Positions 8,446 to 17,674 of a stretch of DNA of 46,918 nucleotides are shown here, in pieces. The stretch is from positions 1 to 46,918 of the forward strand of contig JAJZCG010000008.1 of assembly GCA_021846225.1 (NCBI GenBank), written 5' to 3'. A model generated the notes under the pieces. That model was not told where the DNA came from and made no database searches. It saw nothing but the letters and a program-made list of their open reading frames with translations. This stretch comes from Pseudomonadota bacterium. Lineage in GTDB: Bacteria > Pseudomonadota > Alphaproteobacteria > Acetobacterales > Acetobacteraceae. Made by a program: the position numbers and the translations under genes. Every line of letters begins with the position of its first letter. Position 1 is the first letter of the stretch.

Positions 8446-9240
8446 ATGCAGTCTTATGTAGGTACGGGCGATGAGTGGACCGTGGCGGGGCGCAGCTTCG
8501 CCTCCCGGCTGGTGGTCGGCACCGGAAAATACAAGGATCTGCCCACCACGGCGGCGGCCATCGAGGCTTCCGGCGCGGAGATGGTGACCGTCGCGGTGCG
8601 GCGCGTGAACCTCTCGGACCGCAACGCGCCGATGCTGCAGGATTATGTAAGCCCGCAGCGATACACTTATTTACCCAATACCGCCGGTTGCTTCACGGCC
8701 GATGAAGCGGTGCGCACCCTGCGCCTGGCGCGCGAGGCGGGCGGGTGGAATCTGGTGAAGCTGGAAGTCCTGGGCCCGCCACCCACGCTCTACCCGGACA
8801 TGCAGGCCACCTTCGAGGCCGCCAAAGCCCTGATCAAGGACGGTTTTGAGGTGATGGTGTACTGCTCGGACGACCCGATCGCCGCGAAACGGCTGGAGGA
8901 GATGGGCTGCGTCGCCATCATGCCGCTCGGCGCGCCCATCGGCTCCGGACTCGGCGTGCAGAACCCGCTGATGATCCAGATGATCATCGAGCAGGCGAAA
9001 GTGCCCGTGCTGGTGGATGCCGGAGTCGGCACCGCCTATGACGCCACCTTCGCCATGGAGCTTGGCTGCGCCGCCGTGCTGGTGAATTCAGCCATCGCCA
9101 TGGCCGATGACCCGGTGTTGATGGCGCGCGCGATGAAGGCGGGGGTGGAAGCCGGGCGTTTGGCCTTCCGCGCCGGGCGCATCCCGCGCCGGGGCTTCGC
9201 CAGCGCCTCCAGCCCGATGACCGGGCTGATCCGAAGTTAG
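8446..9240 (+). CDS. thiG: Thiazole synthase
   Basis: Forms the thiazole phosphate moiety of thiamine from deoxyxylulose 5-phosphate, dehydroglycine and ThiS thiocarboxylate. A TIM-barrel protein of 264 residues with [37 protein letters not shown] and NLVKLEVLG, in which Lys105 is the expected Schiff-base residue. [16 protein letters not shown] and [11 protein letters not shown] are the phosphate-binding loops. Other thi genes are not next to it. Confidence 0.96.
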   Translation: MQSYVGTGDEWTVAGRSFASRLVVGTGKYKDLPTTAAAIEASGAEMVTVAVRRVNLSDRNAPMLQDYVSPQRYTYLPNTAGCFTADEAVRTLRLAREAGGWNLVKLEVLGPPPTLYPDMQATFEAAKALIKDGFEVMVYCSDDPIAAKRLEEMGCVAIMPLGAPIGSGLGVQNPLMIQMIIEQAKVPVLVDAGVGTAYDATFAMELGCAAVLVNSAIAMADDPVLMARAMKAGVEAGRLAFRAGRIPRRGFASASSPMTGLIRS

Positions 9241-9263
9241 AACCGCCCGCTGTATTTGGTAAT

Positions 9264-9764
9264 TTAGAGCCGGGCGCGCGTGAGCTTGCAACCCACGGGT
9301 ATCTGCCCCTCGTAAGGCTGCCATATCTGGGTCTGGCCGAGGAGCGGCAGCCCCAGATACCCCCGCATCCGCAAATCATGGTTCTCATCCAGCGCAATGC
9401 TGGCGTGGTAGACATTGCCGTTGCGCGGGTCGAGCACCGTGCCCACCCATTTGGCGGCGCCGTCATCGCTCTTCGTCAGCGCCGTTTGCAAAATCACCTC
9501 GCCGCATTGCGGCTGGCCGCGCCAATCCACCGGCATCGGGTCGCCCGGGTGTTTCAGCGCAATGCCAACGATTCGGCCGCAAAGCTGCCCCCCGCATGGC
9601 GCCACCTGAATCACGGCGGAATGGTCAGCCGTTAACCAATTGCCTACAGGCACGGCAACGGGGGCGCTGGCAGCCAACGCCGCCCCACCCCCGCAAAGCA
9701 AAGCGGCCGCCAGCCAAAAGCCCCGCAAAGAGCGCGGCAAAGAGCGCGGCAAAAAGCGAAGCAA
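9264..9764 (-). CDS. DUF2147 secreted protein
   Basis: A secreted protein matching DUF2147: GNWLTADHSAVIQV, CGGQLCGRIVGI, a NGNVYHASIALDENHDLRMRGYLG block and a final WQPYEGQIPVGC-like end. The frame is open to 9917, but a TTG at 9764 preceded by GGGAGA gives a 166-residue protein that begins directly at a signal peptide (FWLAAALLCGGGAALA), so I prefer that start. A 12-bp tandem repeat in the signal-peptide region encodes LPRSLPRS. The function of the family is unknown. Confidence 0.75.
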   Translation of the reverse strand: MLRFLPRSLPRSLRGFWLAAALLCGGGAALAASAPVAVPVGNWLTADHSAVIQVAPCGGQLCGRIVGIALKHPGDPMPVDWRGQPQCGEVILQTALTKSDDGAAKWVGTVLDPRNGNVYHASIALDENHDLRMRGYLGLPLLGQTQIWQPYEGQIPVGCKLTRARL

Positions 9765-9913
9765 AACAAAGTCTCCCAGACAGATCAGCGATTTTTTTCT
9801 TCCGATCCGATGAACCAAACCTACCAAGATTTTAACTCGCTGGACTAGTGAATAACCATGCTGCATTGAGTATTTCGCATAGCTGTTGCAAAAAAAGCAC
9901 ATGCCGCAGCCGT

Positions 9914-10336
9914 TCAACCCGCCAGCTCCAGGCAGAGCGTCAGCGCATCGCCGCCGGTAGGGTAATAGGCCTTGCGCACCCCCGTCTGCATGAACCCCAG
10001 CGCGGCATACAGCGCCCGGGCAGCCGCGTTTTCCACCGCCACCTCCAGATGAATCCTCTTAACGCCCCGCCAGCCCGCCGCGCGAATCGCCTGACGCATC
10101 AACGCCCCGCCAACGCCCTGCCGCGGCACGGTAACGCCGACGCTAAGAATCTCCGCCTCGTCCAGCACCACCCGCAACAGCAAGAACCCGCCGCGTTCAT
10201 CGACGAAACAAACCACTCCGGGCTGGCCCAACAGCACCGCGAAGCTGCGCTCATCCCATGGATCATCGGGAAACGCCGCCGCATGCAGCCGTGCCAGAGC
10301 CGCCGCATAGGCGGGTCCTGCCTCTATCACATCCAT
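9914..10336 (-). CDS. rimI: Ribosomal-protein S18 alanine N-acetyltransferase-like GNAT
   Basis: A GNAT acetyltransferase of 140 residues. The acetyl-CoA binding segment VTVPRQGVGGALMRQAI is followed by HLEVAVENAAARALYAALGFMQTGVRKAYY, the characteristic RimI tail. It lies 2 bp after tsaB, the common tsaB-rimI arrangement. RimI acetylates the N-terminal alanine of ribosomal protein S18. Confidence 0.88.
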   Translation of the reverse strand: MDVIEAGPAYAAALARLHAAAFPDDPWDERSFAVLLGQPGVVCFVDERGGFLLLRVVLDEAEILSVGVTVPRQGVGGALMRQAIRAAGWRGVKRIHLEVAVENAAARALYAALGFMQTGVRKAYYPTGGDALTLCLELAG

Positions 10337-10338
10337 GA

Positions 10339-10980
10339 TTAAACCGGCGGCGGACGCAGACCCGCGGCGGGTAGCTTCGCCTCCGGCGGATCAACATAAA
10401 CAGGCTGGGCGGCTTGGGCCGGCAGGCCCGCCGCCTGGCGCGCCAGGGCAGCGTGGGCAACCCACACCGGGTCCAACCGCCTGGCATTGGTCAGCATCAC
10501 ATCCCCTCCGGCCGCGGCCAGAACCGCCGCCACCTCATTGGCGGCATCCCCCGCCACTGCCACGGGCTGCCTGGTCCGCGGCAGATCCGCATCGGCGAAC
10601 GCCTCGGCAACCCCGTCACGGATCAGAAAAATACGGTTCCTGCGCGCCCTGATCGCCACCCAGAGCGGCCTGTGAAGTACCGGAAACGCCGCCGCATAAC
10701 TCTGCGCCACTGTAACGCCCAGCAGCGGCCCCCCGGCCGCCGCGGCAAAGCCTTGCGCCAGGGAAATTGCCGTGCGCAGCCCGGTGAAACTACCCGGGCC
10801 AATGGTAACGGCCACCTGGGCAATCCGCCGCCCCGCCACCGCCTGTTGCAGCAGCGGCGGCAGCGCCTCTATCAACCCAGGGCGGCCGGGCGCGAAAAGC
10901 TTAACAGCCACCGCGCCGTCCTGCGCGAGCACGGCAATCCCCGCCCGCTCGCCCGACGCGTCAATTGCCAGCGTGCTCAA
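10339..10980 (-). CDS. tsaB: tRNA threonylcarbamoyladenosine biosynthesis protein TsaB
   Basis: Partner of TsaD in making the t6A modification of ANN-decoding tRNAs. The 213-residue protein has the ASKHA-fold start [14 protein letters not shown] and the diagnostic [22 protein letters not shown]. It overlaps the upstream nitroreductase gene by 4 nt and precedes rimI, so the three are probably cotranscribed. Confidence 0.93.
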   Translation of the reverse strand: MSTLAIDASGERAGIAVLAQDGAVAVKLFAPGRPGLIEALPPLLQQAVAGRRIAQVAVTIGPGSFTGLRTAISLAQGFAAAAGGPLLGVTVAQSYAAAFPVLHRPLWVAIRARRNRIFLIRDGVAEAFADADLPRTRQPVAVAGDAANEVAAVLAAAGGDVMLTNARRLDPVWVAHAALARQAAGLPAQAAQPVYVDPPEAKLPAAGLRPPPV

Positions 10981-11564
10981 GCGAAAATCGCGGCCTCGTC
11001 AAAATCGAGCTTGGGCAGGCGCGCAAACGGGTGTTCACCCGGCACGGCATGGCCGAGATTGATCAGAAAATTCGCCTTCCAACCGCTCTGGCTGAAAAAA
11101 TTCCGGTTCACGACCGTTTTGTCGAAGCCCGACATCGGCCCGCAGTCGATCCCCAAGGCCCGCGCCGCCATGATCAGATACGCCCCCTGCAAGGTGGAGT
11201 TGCGAAAAGCCGTCTCCTCCGCCAGGTCCGGATTGCCCGAGAACCACCCCTTGGCATCCGCCGGCGGGTAAAGCTTTGGCAAATTCATATAAAATACCGG
11301 GTCCTGCGCCACAATCACGGTCACCGGCGCCGCCATGGTCTTGTCCAAATTCCCGGCGCTCAGCGCGGGCTTCAGCTTCTCCTTGCCCTCGGGCGTGCGG
11401 ATGAACACAAAGCGCGCGGGCGAACAATTGGCCGAAGTCGGACCCATTTTCACCAGATCGTAGATGGCTTTGATTTCATCGCCGGTAATCGGCTCTTCGG
11501 TAAACTCCCACTTGGTGCGGGCACTGCGGAAGAGGACATCGAGCGCATTATCGTCCAAAGTCAT
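10977..11564 (-). CDS. RutE-like nitroreductase family protein
   Basis: A 195-residue FMN-dependent nitroreductase-fold protein. It starts [24 protein letters not shown] and continues with [40 protein letters not shown] and FLINLGH. These match the malonic semialdehyde reductase (RutE/HadB) group, whose substrate is established only in the pyrimidine-degradation context. No rut genes are present, so the substrate here is open. It lies 16 bp downstream of the Nfu gene. Confidence 0.82.
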   Translation of the reverse strand: MTLDDNALDVLFRSARTKWEFTEEPITGDEIKAIYDLVKMGPTSANCSPARFVFIRTPEGKEKLKPALSAGNLDKTMAAPVTVIVAQDPVFYMNLPKLYPPADAKGWFSGNPDLAEETAFRNSTLQGAYLIMAARALGIDCGPMSGFDKTVVNRNFFSQSGWKANFLINLGHAVPGEHPFARLPKLDFDEAAIFA

Positions 11565-11580
11565 GACTACTCCCTTATCT

Positions 11581-12135
11581 TCAGGCCGCCTGTGTAACAG
11601 ACAACACCTCAGGAATGTAGTGCTTCAGCATGTTCTCAATCCCATGCTTGAGCGTCGCGGTGGAGGACGGGCACCCCGCACAGGACCCCTGCATCTTCAG
11701 GCTGACCACGCCATCGCGGAAGCCACGGAATATGATATCCCCGCCATCGCCCGCCACGGCGGGGCGCACGCGGGTATCAAGCAATTCCTTGATCTGCGCG
11801 ACAACCTCGGCATCCGCCGGATCAACGTCCTCGGCCAGCAACGCCGCATGCTCGCTCACAATCGGCCGGTTGGCGAGCAGATGCTCCATCAGCAACCCCA
11901 GCACCTGCGGCTTCAGCGCGGCCCAATCGGCGTCCGCGGTTTTGGTGACGGTGACAAAATCCCCGCCGAGAAACACGCGCGCCACGCCCGGCAGGCCAAA
12001 CAGCGCATCGGCCAGCGGCGAGAGCAGCGCCTCGTCGGCATCAGCGAAATCGGCGGTCAGATCGCCCAAAATCTCCCGGCCGGGGAGAAATTTCAGCGTA
12101 GCGGGATTCGGCGTGCCTTCGGTCTCAATAAACAT
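11581..12135 (-). CDS. Nfu-type iron-sulfur scaffold/carrier protein
   Basis: Carries Fe-S clusters to target enzymes. The 184-residue protein has an N-terminal Nfu_N domain ([20 protein letters not shown]) and a C-terminal NifU domain with [17 protein letters not shown] and the cluster-binding CAGC (Cys152-x2-Cys155). A longer open frame exists, but the family starts exactly at this ATG. It probably leads the transcript with the nitroreductase, tsaB and rimI. A 145-bp gap upstream should contain its promoter. Confidence 0.93.
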   Translation of the reverse strand: MFIETEGTPNPATLKFLPGREILGDLTADFADADEALLSPLADALFGLPGVARVFLGGDFVTVTKTADADWAALKPQVLGLLMEHLLANRPIVSEHAALLAEDVDPADAEVVAQIKELLDTRVRPAVAGDGGDIIFRGFRDGVVSLKMQGSCAGCPSSTATLKHGIENMLKHYIPEVLSVTQAA

Positions 12136-12280
12136 GTGTTTGCTCTCGATCCAATCTGGACCAGTGAGGTCCGGTTCCAGCCTAAATCGGATGTTTTGCC
12201 CGCCCTGACAAGGGGCGCCGCGGCGATTGAGCCCCCTTCGCCGGGCATACTGGTCATGCGGCCCGCACTCATGCCCGGCC

Positions 12281-13069
12281 TCAGCCCCTTGCCGCGCGGC
12301 CAAGGCGCGGCAGAATGGCCCCCGTGCGCGCCTGATACCGCCGGTAGGCATCCCCGCGGCTCGCCAGCATGGCTTCCTCCAGCGGCGGCACGCCTGAGGC
12401 ATAGCGCAGTGTCAGGTACATCAGCACCGGCGCCAGCAGGCTGAGCAGGCTCCAGGGGTTATGTGCCGTCAGCCCCAATGCCGGATAGGCGCACCAAAAC
12501 AAGCACTCAAACAGATAATTGGGGTGGCGCGAGACGCCCCACAAACCGGTCTCGCAGATTTTGCCCTTGTTCGCGCCATTGGCGCGAAACCGGCGCATCT
12601 GCTCATCGGCCAGCGCCTCCCCGGCCACGGCCAGAACCGCAAGCCCCAGGCCCAGCGCGTCCCAGAGCCTGAATGCGGGGTCAGGCAAGCGGGCCGCATA
12701 CAGCGCGGCGATGGCGAGCATGGCGCTGAACGGCCCCTGGATGAGCACAAACAACAGCAGGTGGCGCTGGAAGCCCGCCCCCTGTGCCACGCGCATCCGC
12801 GCATAGCGCGCATCCTCGGGCGCGCCGGCCACGCGCCTGGCGATATGGGTGCCAAGCCGCACGCACCACAGCAGCAGCAAACCCGCAACCATGCCTCGCC
12901 GCCAGGCAACCGGGCCCGCCATCAGCGCCGCGAGCGCCGCGATCCCCCCGGTGGCGAAGCTCCAGAACACATCCACCCAACCGGCGTTTTGGGCATAGGC
13001 CTGGAACCCCCAGGCCGCCAGCATAACCAGCGTAACCCCCGCGCCAACCGCCGCGCAGGCTAGGAGCAT
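12281..13069 (-). CDS. DUF1295 membrane oxidoreductase (steroid 5-alpha-reductase-like)
   Basis: A 262-residue polytopic membrane protein with about six hydrophobic segments. The C-terminal part contains GLWGVSRHPNYLFECLFW and PPLEEAMLASRGDAYRRYQ, the NADPH-binding signature of DUF1295/steroid reductase-like enzymes. Its start overlaps the CFA-like methyltransferase gene by 10 bp, so it is the last gene of the sigma-led operon. The context suggests a role in reducing a modified acyl chain, which is inference. Confidence 0.85.
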   Translation of the reverse strand: MLLACAAVGAGVTLVMLAAWGFQAYAQNAGWVDVFWSFATGGIAALAALMAGPVAWRRGMVAGLLLLWCVRLGTHIARRVAGAPEDARYARMRVAQGAGFQRHLLLFVLIQGPFSAMLAIAALYAARLPDPAFRLWDALGLGLAVLAVAGEALADEQMRRFRANGANKGKICETGLWGVSRHPNYLFECLFWCAYPALGLTAHNPWSLLSLLAPVLMYLTLRYASGVPPLEEAMLASRGDAYRRYQARTGAILPRLGRAARG

Positions 13070-14082
13070 GGCTGCAGCAGATAATGGCTAACCCCCCACG
13101 CCTCTCCCCCGGCATGGCCGAAGAGTCCGGCCGTCGCCAGAAAAAACAGCCGCCAGCGGCGCTGCCAGAGCTTCGCCTCCGCGCCATAGGTCTCGCGCAA
13201 AATAGGCCGGATGGCCGCCTGGTTGGCGTCGTAATTGGCAAGCCAGGCCAGCGCCGTCTGTTCATAATGCCGCCCGTTCCAGCGCCAGCCGTGCTCCACG
13301 CGGAACAAATCGCCAAACTCGCGGATCAGATCATGGCTGGGCATGATCCCGCCCGTGAAGAAATATTGCGCGATCCAATCCGCCTCGTCCTCATGCGCGA
13401 AGCGGTAGGGGTGGCTCGCATGGCTGAACACATGCAGGAATAATTTCGCGCCCGGCGCCAGCCAGCTGCGCACCCGGGTGAGCAGGCCGCGCCAGTTGGC
13501 CATATGCTCGAACATCTCCACCGACACGATACGGTCAAAGCGCTCCGTGGTGGAAAAATCATTCATATCCGCGGTGATGACCCGTATATTGTGCAACCCC
13601 AGGCGGCGCGCCTGCGCCTCGATGAACAGGCGCTGCGGCGTGGAATTGGAAACCGCCGTGATCATGGCTGCGGGAAAGCGCTCCGCCATGAACAGTGTAA
13701 GCGACCCCCAACCGCACCCCAGCTCCAATATGCGCTGGCCATCGCGCAATTGGGCGTGGACGAGGGTCTGCTCCAGGGCGCGTTCCTCAGCCTGTTCTAA
13801 TGTAGCGGCCCCCTCGAACAGGCAGCAGGAATATTTCCGGCGCGGCCCCAGGCATTGGGCAAAAAACGCCGGGGGCAGCTCATAATGCTGGCGGTTGGCG
13901 GCCTGCGTATGCTCGGCGATGGGATGCGCCATCATCTCATAAGCAAAACGGGTCGTGCGGATGGGAGCATCGGCCAGCAGGGCTTGGGTACGCCCCACCA
14001 TGCGCGAGATGCCATAGCGCAGCAGCGTATCTGGCAAGGGCGCGCGCTCGGCGGCGCGCGAGATCTGGGCGGCTAGGTTCAT
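13060..14082 (-). CDS. Cyclopropane-fatty-acid-synthase-like methyltransferase
   Basis: A SAM-dependent methyltransferase of 340 residues. Motif I is ILELGCGWGSLTLFMAERFP, preceded by QHYELPPAFFAQCLG and KYSCCLFE and followed by FDRIVSVEMFEHMANW. This is the CFA/mycolic-acid methyltransferase fold acting on unsaturated phospholipid acyl chains. A longer frame is open, but the ATG at 14082 has a perfect AGGAG and a 4-nt overlap with the upstream hydrolase gene. It is more divergent from classical Cfa than the second methyltransferase at 18444. Its location in an RpoE/ChrR-type operon suggests a stress-induced lipid modification. Confidence 0.85.
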   Translation of the reverse strand: MNLAAQISRAAERAPLPDTLLRYGISRMVGRTQALLADAPIRTTRFAYEMMAHPIAEHTQAANRQHYELPPAFFAQCLGPRRKYSCCLFEGAATLEQAEERALEQTLVHAQLRDGQRILELGCGWGSLTLFMAERFPAAMITAVSNSTPQRLFIEAQARRLGLHNIRVITADMNDFSTTERFDRIVSVEMFEHMANWRGLLTRVRSWLAPGAKLFLHVFSHASHPYRFAHEDEADWIAQYFFTGGIMPSHDLIREFGDLFRVEHGWRWNGRHYEQTALAWLANYDANQAAIRPILRETYGAEAKLWQRRWRLFFLATAGLFGHAGGEAWGVSHYLLQPCS

Positions 14083-14957
14083 GCGGCACTCCTGAAAGGT
14101 TGCACGGCGGTCACAGCGTGGATGAAGGCGAGGCAATCGGGCAGCACCGGCGCCAGAAAGCCGAGCGGCGGGGCGATGGCGCCGATGATCAGCCTGTGGT
14201 CGAGCCGGGGATAATAGCGCTCGCGCACATCATCGCCCGCCGCGCGCAGCCGGGCGGCAAGCCGCATGCTGTTTTGCGGCTCCACGGTCGTGTCGCGCAG
14301 CCCGGCGGCCAGAAACGCCGGGGGCGCGCCGGGGGTGACAAAATTAATCGGCTGGGTTCTGGCCAGCTCATCCGGCGGACCAAAAATCACCTTGATCACC
14401 CGCTCGCGCAGCGGCAGAAAATCATACGGCCCGGCCAGGCCGATAAAGCCTGAAATGTCGCGGTGCGGGTCAAGCCCCACAGCGGCGAGATACGCCGGGT
14501 TAAGCGCCAGCATCGCGGCGATGTAAGCGCCCGCGGAATGGCCCATCAGCACCAGCCGGTCCGGATCGCCGCCGAACCGGCCCGCGTTGTTGCGGCTCCA
14601 GGCCACGGCGCGCGCGCCATCCTGCAGGAATACCGGGAAGCGCACCGCGGGGTAGACGCGATAATCAGGGATGACCGCGACGATGCCACGCGCCGCCAGC
14701 GCCGCGCCAACAAAGCGGTACATCGCCTTGTCGCCGTCCTGCCAGCTGCCACCGTAAAAAAACACCACCACCGGCGCGTCCTTCGCGCCGGCGGGCGCAT
14801 AAACATCCAACCGGCCGCGCGCCCCCGGCATGTAGCTGATATCATGCGTGACACGCCAATCCCCGCTCCAAGCAGCGGCGTTGAGGACACTCACCGGCGC
14901 GATCCAGGCATAGGTGGCAAGGCCGAGCAGCAGCAAAGGTGCAAACGCCAGCTTCAT
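14079..14957 (-). CDS. Alpha/beta hydrolase (esterase-like)
   Basis: A 292-residue alpha/beta hydrolase that begins with a hydrophobic membrane-anchor or signal segment (MKLAFAPLLLLGLATYAW). The oxyanion block is FFYGGSWQDGD rather than the usual HGGG, the nucleophile elbow is GHSAGA, and a late DHR probably supplies the catalytic His. The ATG at 14957 starts 1 nt after the anti-sigma stop, replacing a longer open frame. It may remove or remodel acyl chains or peroxidised lipid; the substrate is not shown by sequence. Confidence 0.82.
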   Translation of the reverse strand: MKLAFAPLLLLGLATYAWIAPVSVLNAAAWSGDWRVTHDISYMPGARGRLDVYAPAGAKDAPVVVFFYGGSWQDGDKAMYRFVGAALAARGIVAVIPDYRVYPAVRFPVFLQDGARAVAWSRNNAGRFGGDPDRLVLMGHSAGAYIAAMLALNPAYLAAVGLDPHRDISGFIGLAGPYDFLPLRERVIKVIFGPPDELARTQPINFVTPGAPPAFLAAGLRDTTVEPQNSMRLAARLRAAGDDVRERYYPRLDHRLIIGAIAPPLGFLAPVLPDCLAFIHAVTAVQPFRSAA

Positions 14958-14958
14958 C

Positions 14959-15612
14959 CTAAAGGCCAAGGCGGTGCTGCACCCGCCCCATCCATCCATC
15001 CAGCCGCAACCCGCCTTCCAGCGCCGCGAGGCAGATGCACCCCTCTTCATCGGCACGCGGCTGGTGCAGCACCGTCTCGTCATGCTCGGCGATGTCACCG
15101 GGGCCATATTGGCCAGTGCTGTCGCTGTAGCCGCCGTGCAAAATCTGGGTCAGCTCCTGCGCCGCATGAGCATGGCTGACAACCGCGCGAGAAGCCGCCA
15201 CGCGCAGTAGCATCACATTGGCATCCGGCGCCCAGGGCAGGCGCACCCGGCTGTAGCGCACGCCCCTGCCAAGCCACAGCCAACGGCCGATGTCACAACC
15301 CGCCAGCACCGGCGGCAAGGTCATCTCCGGCGGCAAATTGAGCGCCGCCCGGCGCGGGGCGCGCAAAACGGGTGGCGGCGCGGGCCGCTCCTCCAGCCGC
15401 GCCAGCACATTGCTGAAAGCCGATGGCGCCATGGCGGCAGGCGCCTCCATCTCCAGCAAGGCGCCGCCCACGGCCTCGAACGCCGCCAGCCGGCCACGGC
15501 AATGCGCGCAGCCGTGCAAATGCGCGGCGGTGACGAGCGCCAGCCCGGCACCGAGCCGCCCCGCGGCATGGCGGAGCAAGGTGTCATCGCTAAGGTGGTG
15601 TTGGATGCTCAT
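14959..15612 (-). CDS. chrR: ChrR-like zinc anti-sigma factor with cupin domain
   Basis: A 217-residue anti-sigma factor. The N-terminal zinc-binding domain has the histidines of MSIQHHLSDDTLLRHAAGRL and the HLHGCAHC (H-x3-C-x2-C) motif, as in ZAS domains. The C-terminal half is a ChrR-type cupin (LRVAASRAVVSHAHAAQELTQILHGGYSD, then GPGDIAEHDETVLHQP). In Rhodobacter ChrR holds RpoE inactive until singlet oxygen or peroxide triggers release. It overlaps the sigma gene by 4 nt. Confidence 0.9.
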   Translation of the reverse strand: MSIQHHLSDDTLLRHAAGRLGAGLALVTAAHLHGCAHCRGRLAAFEAVGGALLEMEAPAAMAPSAFSNVLARLEERPAPPPVLRAPRRAALNLPPEMTLPPVLAGCDIGRWLWLGRGVRYSRVRLPWAPDANVMLLRVAASRAVVSHAHAAQELTQILHGGYSDSTGQYGPGDIAEHDETVLHQPRADEEGCICLAALEGGLRLDGWMGRVQHRLGL

Positions 15613-16214
15613 GGTTCAGCCCCCAGCGCATCGCGCAGGCGCGAAAGGGCCAGACGAATGCGGGATTTAACGGTGCCAAGCGGCAGGTTCAACGCCGTGG
15701 CGATGCCGGCATGCGGCGCCTCGGAAAAGAAGGAAAGCTCGATCACCTGGCGATGCGCCTCGCTCAGTGTTGCCAGCGCCCCGCGCATCCGCGCCGCACG
15801 CTCGGCTTCCAGGCTCAACGTCTCGGCCGAGGGCGAGAGATCTTCCTCCGGCGGCGGCTCCGGCAGGCCGCCGCGATGCCTGCGCGCCTGATCAGTCCGC
15901 AAATTTCGCGTGATGGTGAAGACCCAGGTCGCGGCCCCGGCGCGGGCGGGGTCAAAACTCCCCGCCTTGCGCCACAGCAGCAGCATCGTCTCCTGCGCCA
16001 GCTCTTCGGCCGCCGTCTCCGCCAGACCGGCGCGCATATGGAACGCCTTGAGCCGCGGCGCGAAATGTTTGAACAGCATGGCGAAGGCCGGGCGGTCCCG
16101 CGCGGTTGCGACGAGGCCAAGCAGCCGGGCCTGTGCCGCCGCATCCAGCGGCGCCGGCGCGTCCACCGGGGTCAACAGCGCCCCCCGCCGCAGGGTTGGG
16201 CCGCGCAGTCCCAT
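15609..16214 (-). CDS. rpoE: ECF sigma factor of the RpoE/ChrR (ECF11-like) type
   Basis: A 201-residue ECF sigma factor. Region 2 is FAMLFKHFAPRLKAFHMRAGL...ELAQETMLLLWRKAGSFDP...WVFTITRNLRTDQARR, and region 4 is LSEAHRQVIELSFF...LPLGTVKSRIRLALSRLRDAL. The open frame reaches 16505, but the ATG at 16214 lies 33 nt downstream of the -10 box of a matching ECF promoter, while upstream starts fall at or above that promoter. I therefore prefer 16214. It is translationally coupled to its anti-sigma factor and should activate both its own operon and the divergent one. Confidence 0.9.
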   Translation of the reverse strand: MGLRGPTLRRGALLTPVDAPAPLDAAAQARLLGLVATARDRPAFAMLFKHFAPRLKAFHMRAGLAETAAEELAQETMLLLWRKAGSFDPARAGAATWVFTITRNLRTDQARRHRGGLPEPPPEEDLSPSAETLSLEAERAARMRGALATLSEAHRQVIELSFFSEAPHAGIATALNLPLGTVKSRIRLALSRLRDALGAEP

Positions 16215-16246
16215 ACTGAATTTTGCTTCATGCTTGCTCACATCGG

Positions 16247-16276
16247 CTTGTACGCGCGCGCCGCCGGTTTGGATCA
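16247..16276 (-). promoter_or_regulatory. RpoE-type ECF promoter of the sigma/anti-sigma operon
   Basis: On the minus strand, TGATCC (16276-16271) is followed by an 18-nt spacer and TACAAG (16252-16247). This agrees with the RpoE/ChrR-type consensus, and the predicted start site near 16240 leaves about a 26-nt leader before the sigma ATG. It implies autoactivation. Confidence 0.8.
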
Positions 16277-16309
16277 CCCCGGCCCGCAAAAGAGTCCGCT
16301 TTCCAGCGG

Positions 16310-16339
16310 TGATCCAGCCCGCGCCCCCTGGCGTATAAG
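16310..16339 (+). promoter_or_regulatory. RpoE-type ECF promoter of the oxidoreductase operon
   Basis: TGATCC (16310-16315), an 18-nt spacer and TATAAG (16334-16339) lie directly upstream of the oxidoreductase gene, with the AAGGAG ribosome-binding site at 16353-16358. The box and spacer match the divergent promoter at 16276-16247, so both operons should be switched on together by the adjacent sigma factor. Confidence 0.85.
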
Positions 16340-16363
16340 CTGTGTAGCCAGCAAGGAGCACAT

Positions 16364-17674
16364 ATGTCCGAGAGGAAGAAAATCGCCGTGGCCGGGGCCG
16401 GAATTTCCGGTCTCGCAGCCGCCTGGCTGCTGGCGGGCCGCCACGACGTAACCTTGTTCGAGGCCGAAACCCGGCTCGGCGGGCACAGCCACACCGTCCT
16501 CGCAAACGGGGTGCCCATTGATACGGGCTTCATCGTGTACAACGAACCAGCATATCCCAACCTCACGGCGCTGTTCGGGCATTTAGGGGTGGCGACGCAA
16601 CCGTCAGACATGTCGTTCTCCGTCTCGCTGGATTCCGGACGGCTGGAATACGCCGGGAGTAACCTCGCGGGGCTGTTCGCGCAACCGGGCAATCTCTTGC
16701 GCCCGCGCTTCTGGTCCATGCTGCGCGGCATCGCCCGCTTCTACCGCGAGGCGCCGCAAGCCTTGCACCAGCTTGGCGAGGCGCGGCTGGATGATTACCT
16801 GCGCACGGCAGGCTTCAGCGCCGCATTCTATGAGGATCACCTCTACCCGATGATCGCGGCCATCTGGTCATCGCCCGCGGGCCAGGCGGGCGCGCTGCCC
16901 GCGGCCTCCTTCATCCGCTTCTGCGAAAATCACGGGTTGCTGCAAATAAACGGCCGCCCCCTGTGGCGCACGGTCACCGGCGGCTCGCGCGAATACGTGG
17001 CCAGGCTGCGGGCTGATTTCAGCGGCCGGGTGGCCACCGGCCGCCCCTTGGCGGCAGTGCGCGAAATCCCCGGCGGGGTCGAGCTGCGCGATGCCGCAGG
17101 CACAACCGAGCGGTTCGACGAGGTGGTGCTGGCCATGCACGCCGGCGATGCCCTGCGGCTGCTGGAAGATGCAACACCTGATGAACAGGCGCTGCTCGGC
17201 GCCTTCCGCTACACCACAAACGAAGCCCTGCTGCACACCGACGCGCGGTTGATGCCGCGCCGCCGCGCCGCCTGGGCCGCCTGGAACTACGCCGCCGGAC
17301 GCACGCCCGATGATCCGGCCGCGGTCACCTACTGGATGAACCCGCTGAAAAACCTCCAGGGAAACACTAATTACTTCGTCACGCTCAACCCTCTGGCCGA
17401 ACCAGACCCCGCGCGGCTCGTGCACCGCCAGAGCTATGAGCACCCCGTGTTCGACGTCCCAGCCCTGCGGGCGCAGAAACAGCTTTGGAACCTGCAAGGG
17501 GTCAAGCGCCGCTGGTTCTGTGGCGCTTATTTCGGGGCGGGGTTTCATGAGGATGGCCTGCAGGCCGGGCTGGCCGTGGCCGAGGCCCTGGGCGGTGTCC
17601 GCCGCCCCTGGCGGGTCGAGGGTGAATCGGCGCGCATCAGCCTGCCGGAACGCCCGCTGGAAGCCGCGGTATGA
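16364..17674 (+). CDS. FAD-dependent oxidoreductase (amine-oxidase-like)
   Basis: A 436-residue flavoprotein. The Rossmann FAD-binding motif VAGAGISGLAAAWLL (G-x-G-x-x-G at residues 11-16) ends in the acidic residue of LFEAETRLGGHSHT. NAD(P)-binding Rossmann-like proteins of this group regularly precede DUF1365 and Cfa genes in RpoE/ChrR regulons. It may act as a desaturase or dehydrogenase on methylated fatty acyl chains, as proposed for the bacterial furan-fatty-acid pathway; this is recalled knowledge and inference. The next gene overlaps by 4 nt. Confidence 0.87.
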   Translation: MSERKKIAVAGAGISGLAAAWLLAGRHDVTLFEAETRLGGHSHTVLANGVPIDTGFIVYNEPAYPNLTALFGHLGVATQPSDMSFSVSLDSGRLEYAGSNLAGLFAQPGNLLRPRFWSMLRGIARFYREAPQALHQLGEARLDDYLRTAGFSAAFYEDHLYPMIAAIWSSPAGQAGALPAASFIRFCENHGLLQINGRPLWRTVTGGSREYVARLRADFSGRVATGRPLAAVREIPGGVELRDAAGTTERFDEVVLAMHAGDALRLLEDATPDEQALLGAFRYTTNEALLHTDARLMPRRRAAWAAWNYAAGRTPDDPAAVTYWMNPLKNLQGNTNYFVTLNPLAEPDPARLVHRQSYEHPVFDVPALRAQKQLWNLQGVKRRWFCGAYFGAGFHEDGLQAGLAVAEALGGVRRPWRVEGESARISLPERPLEAAV

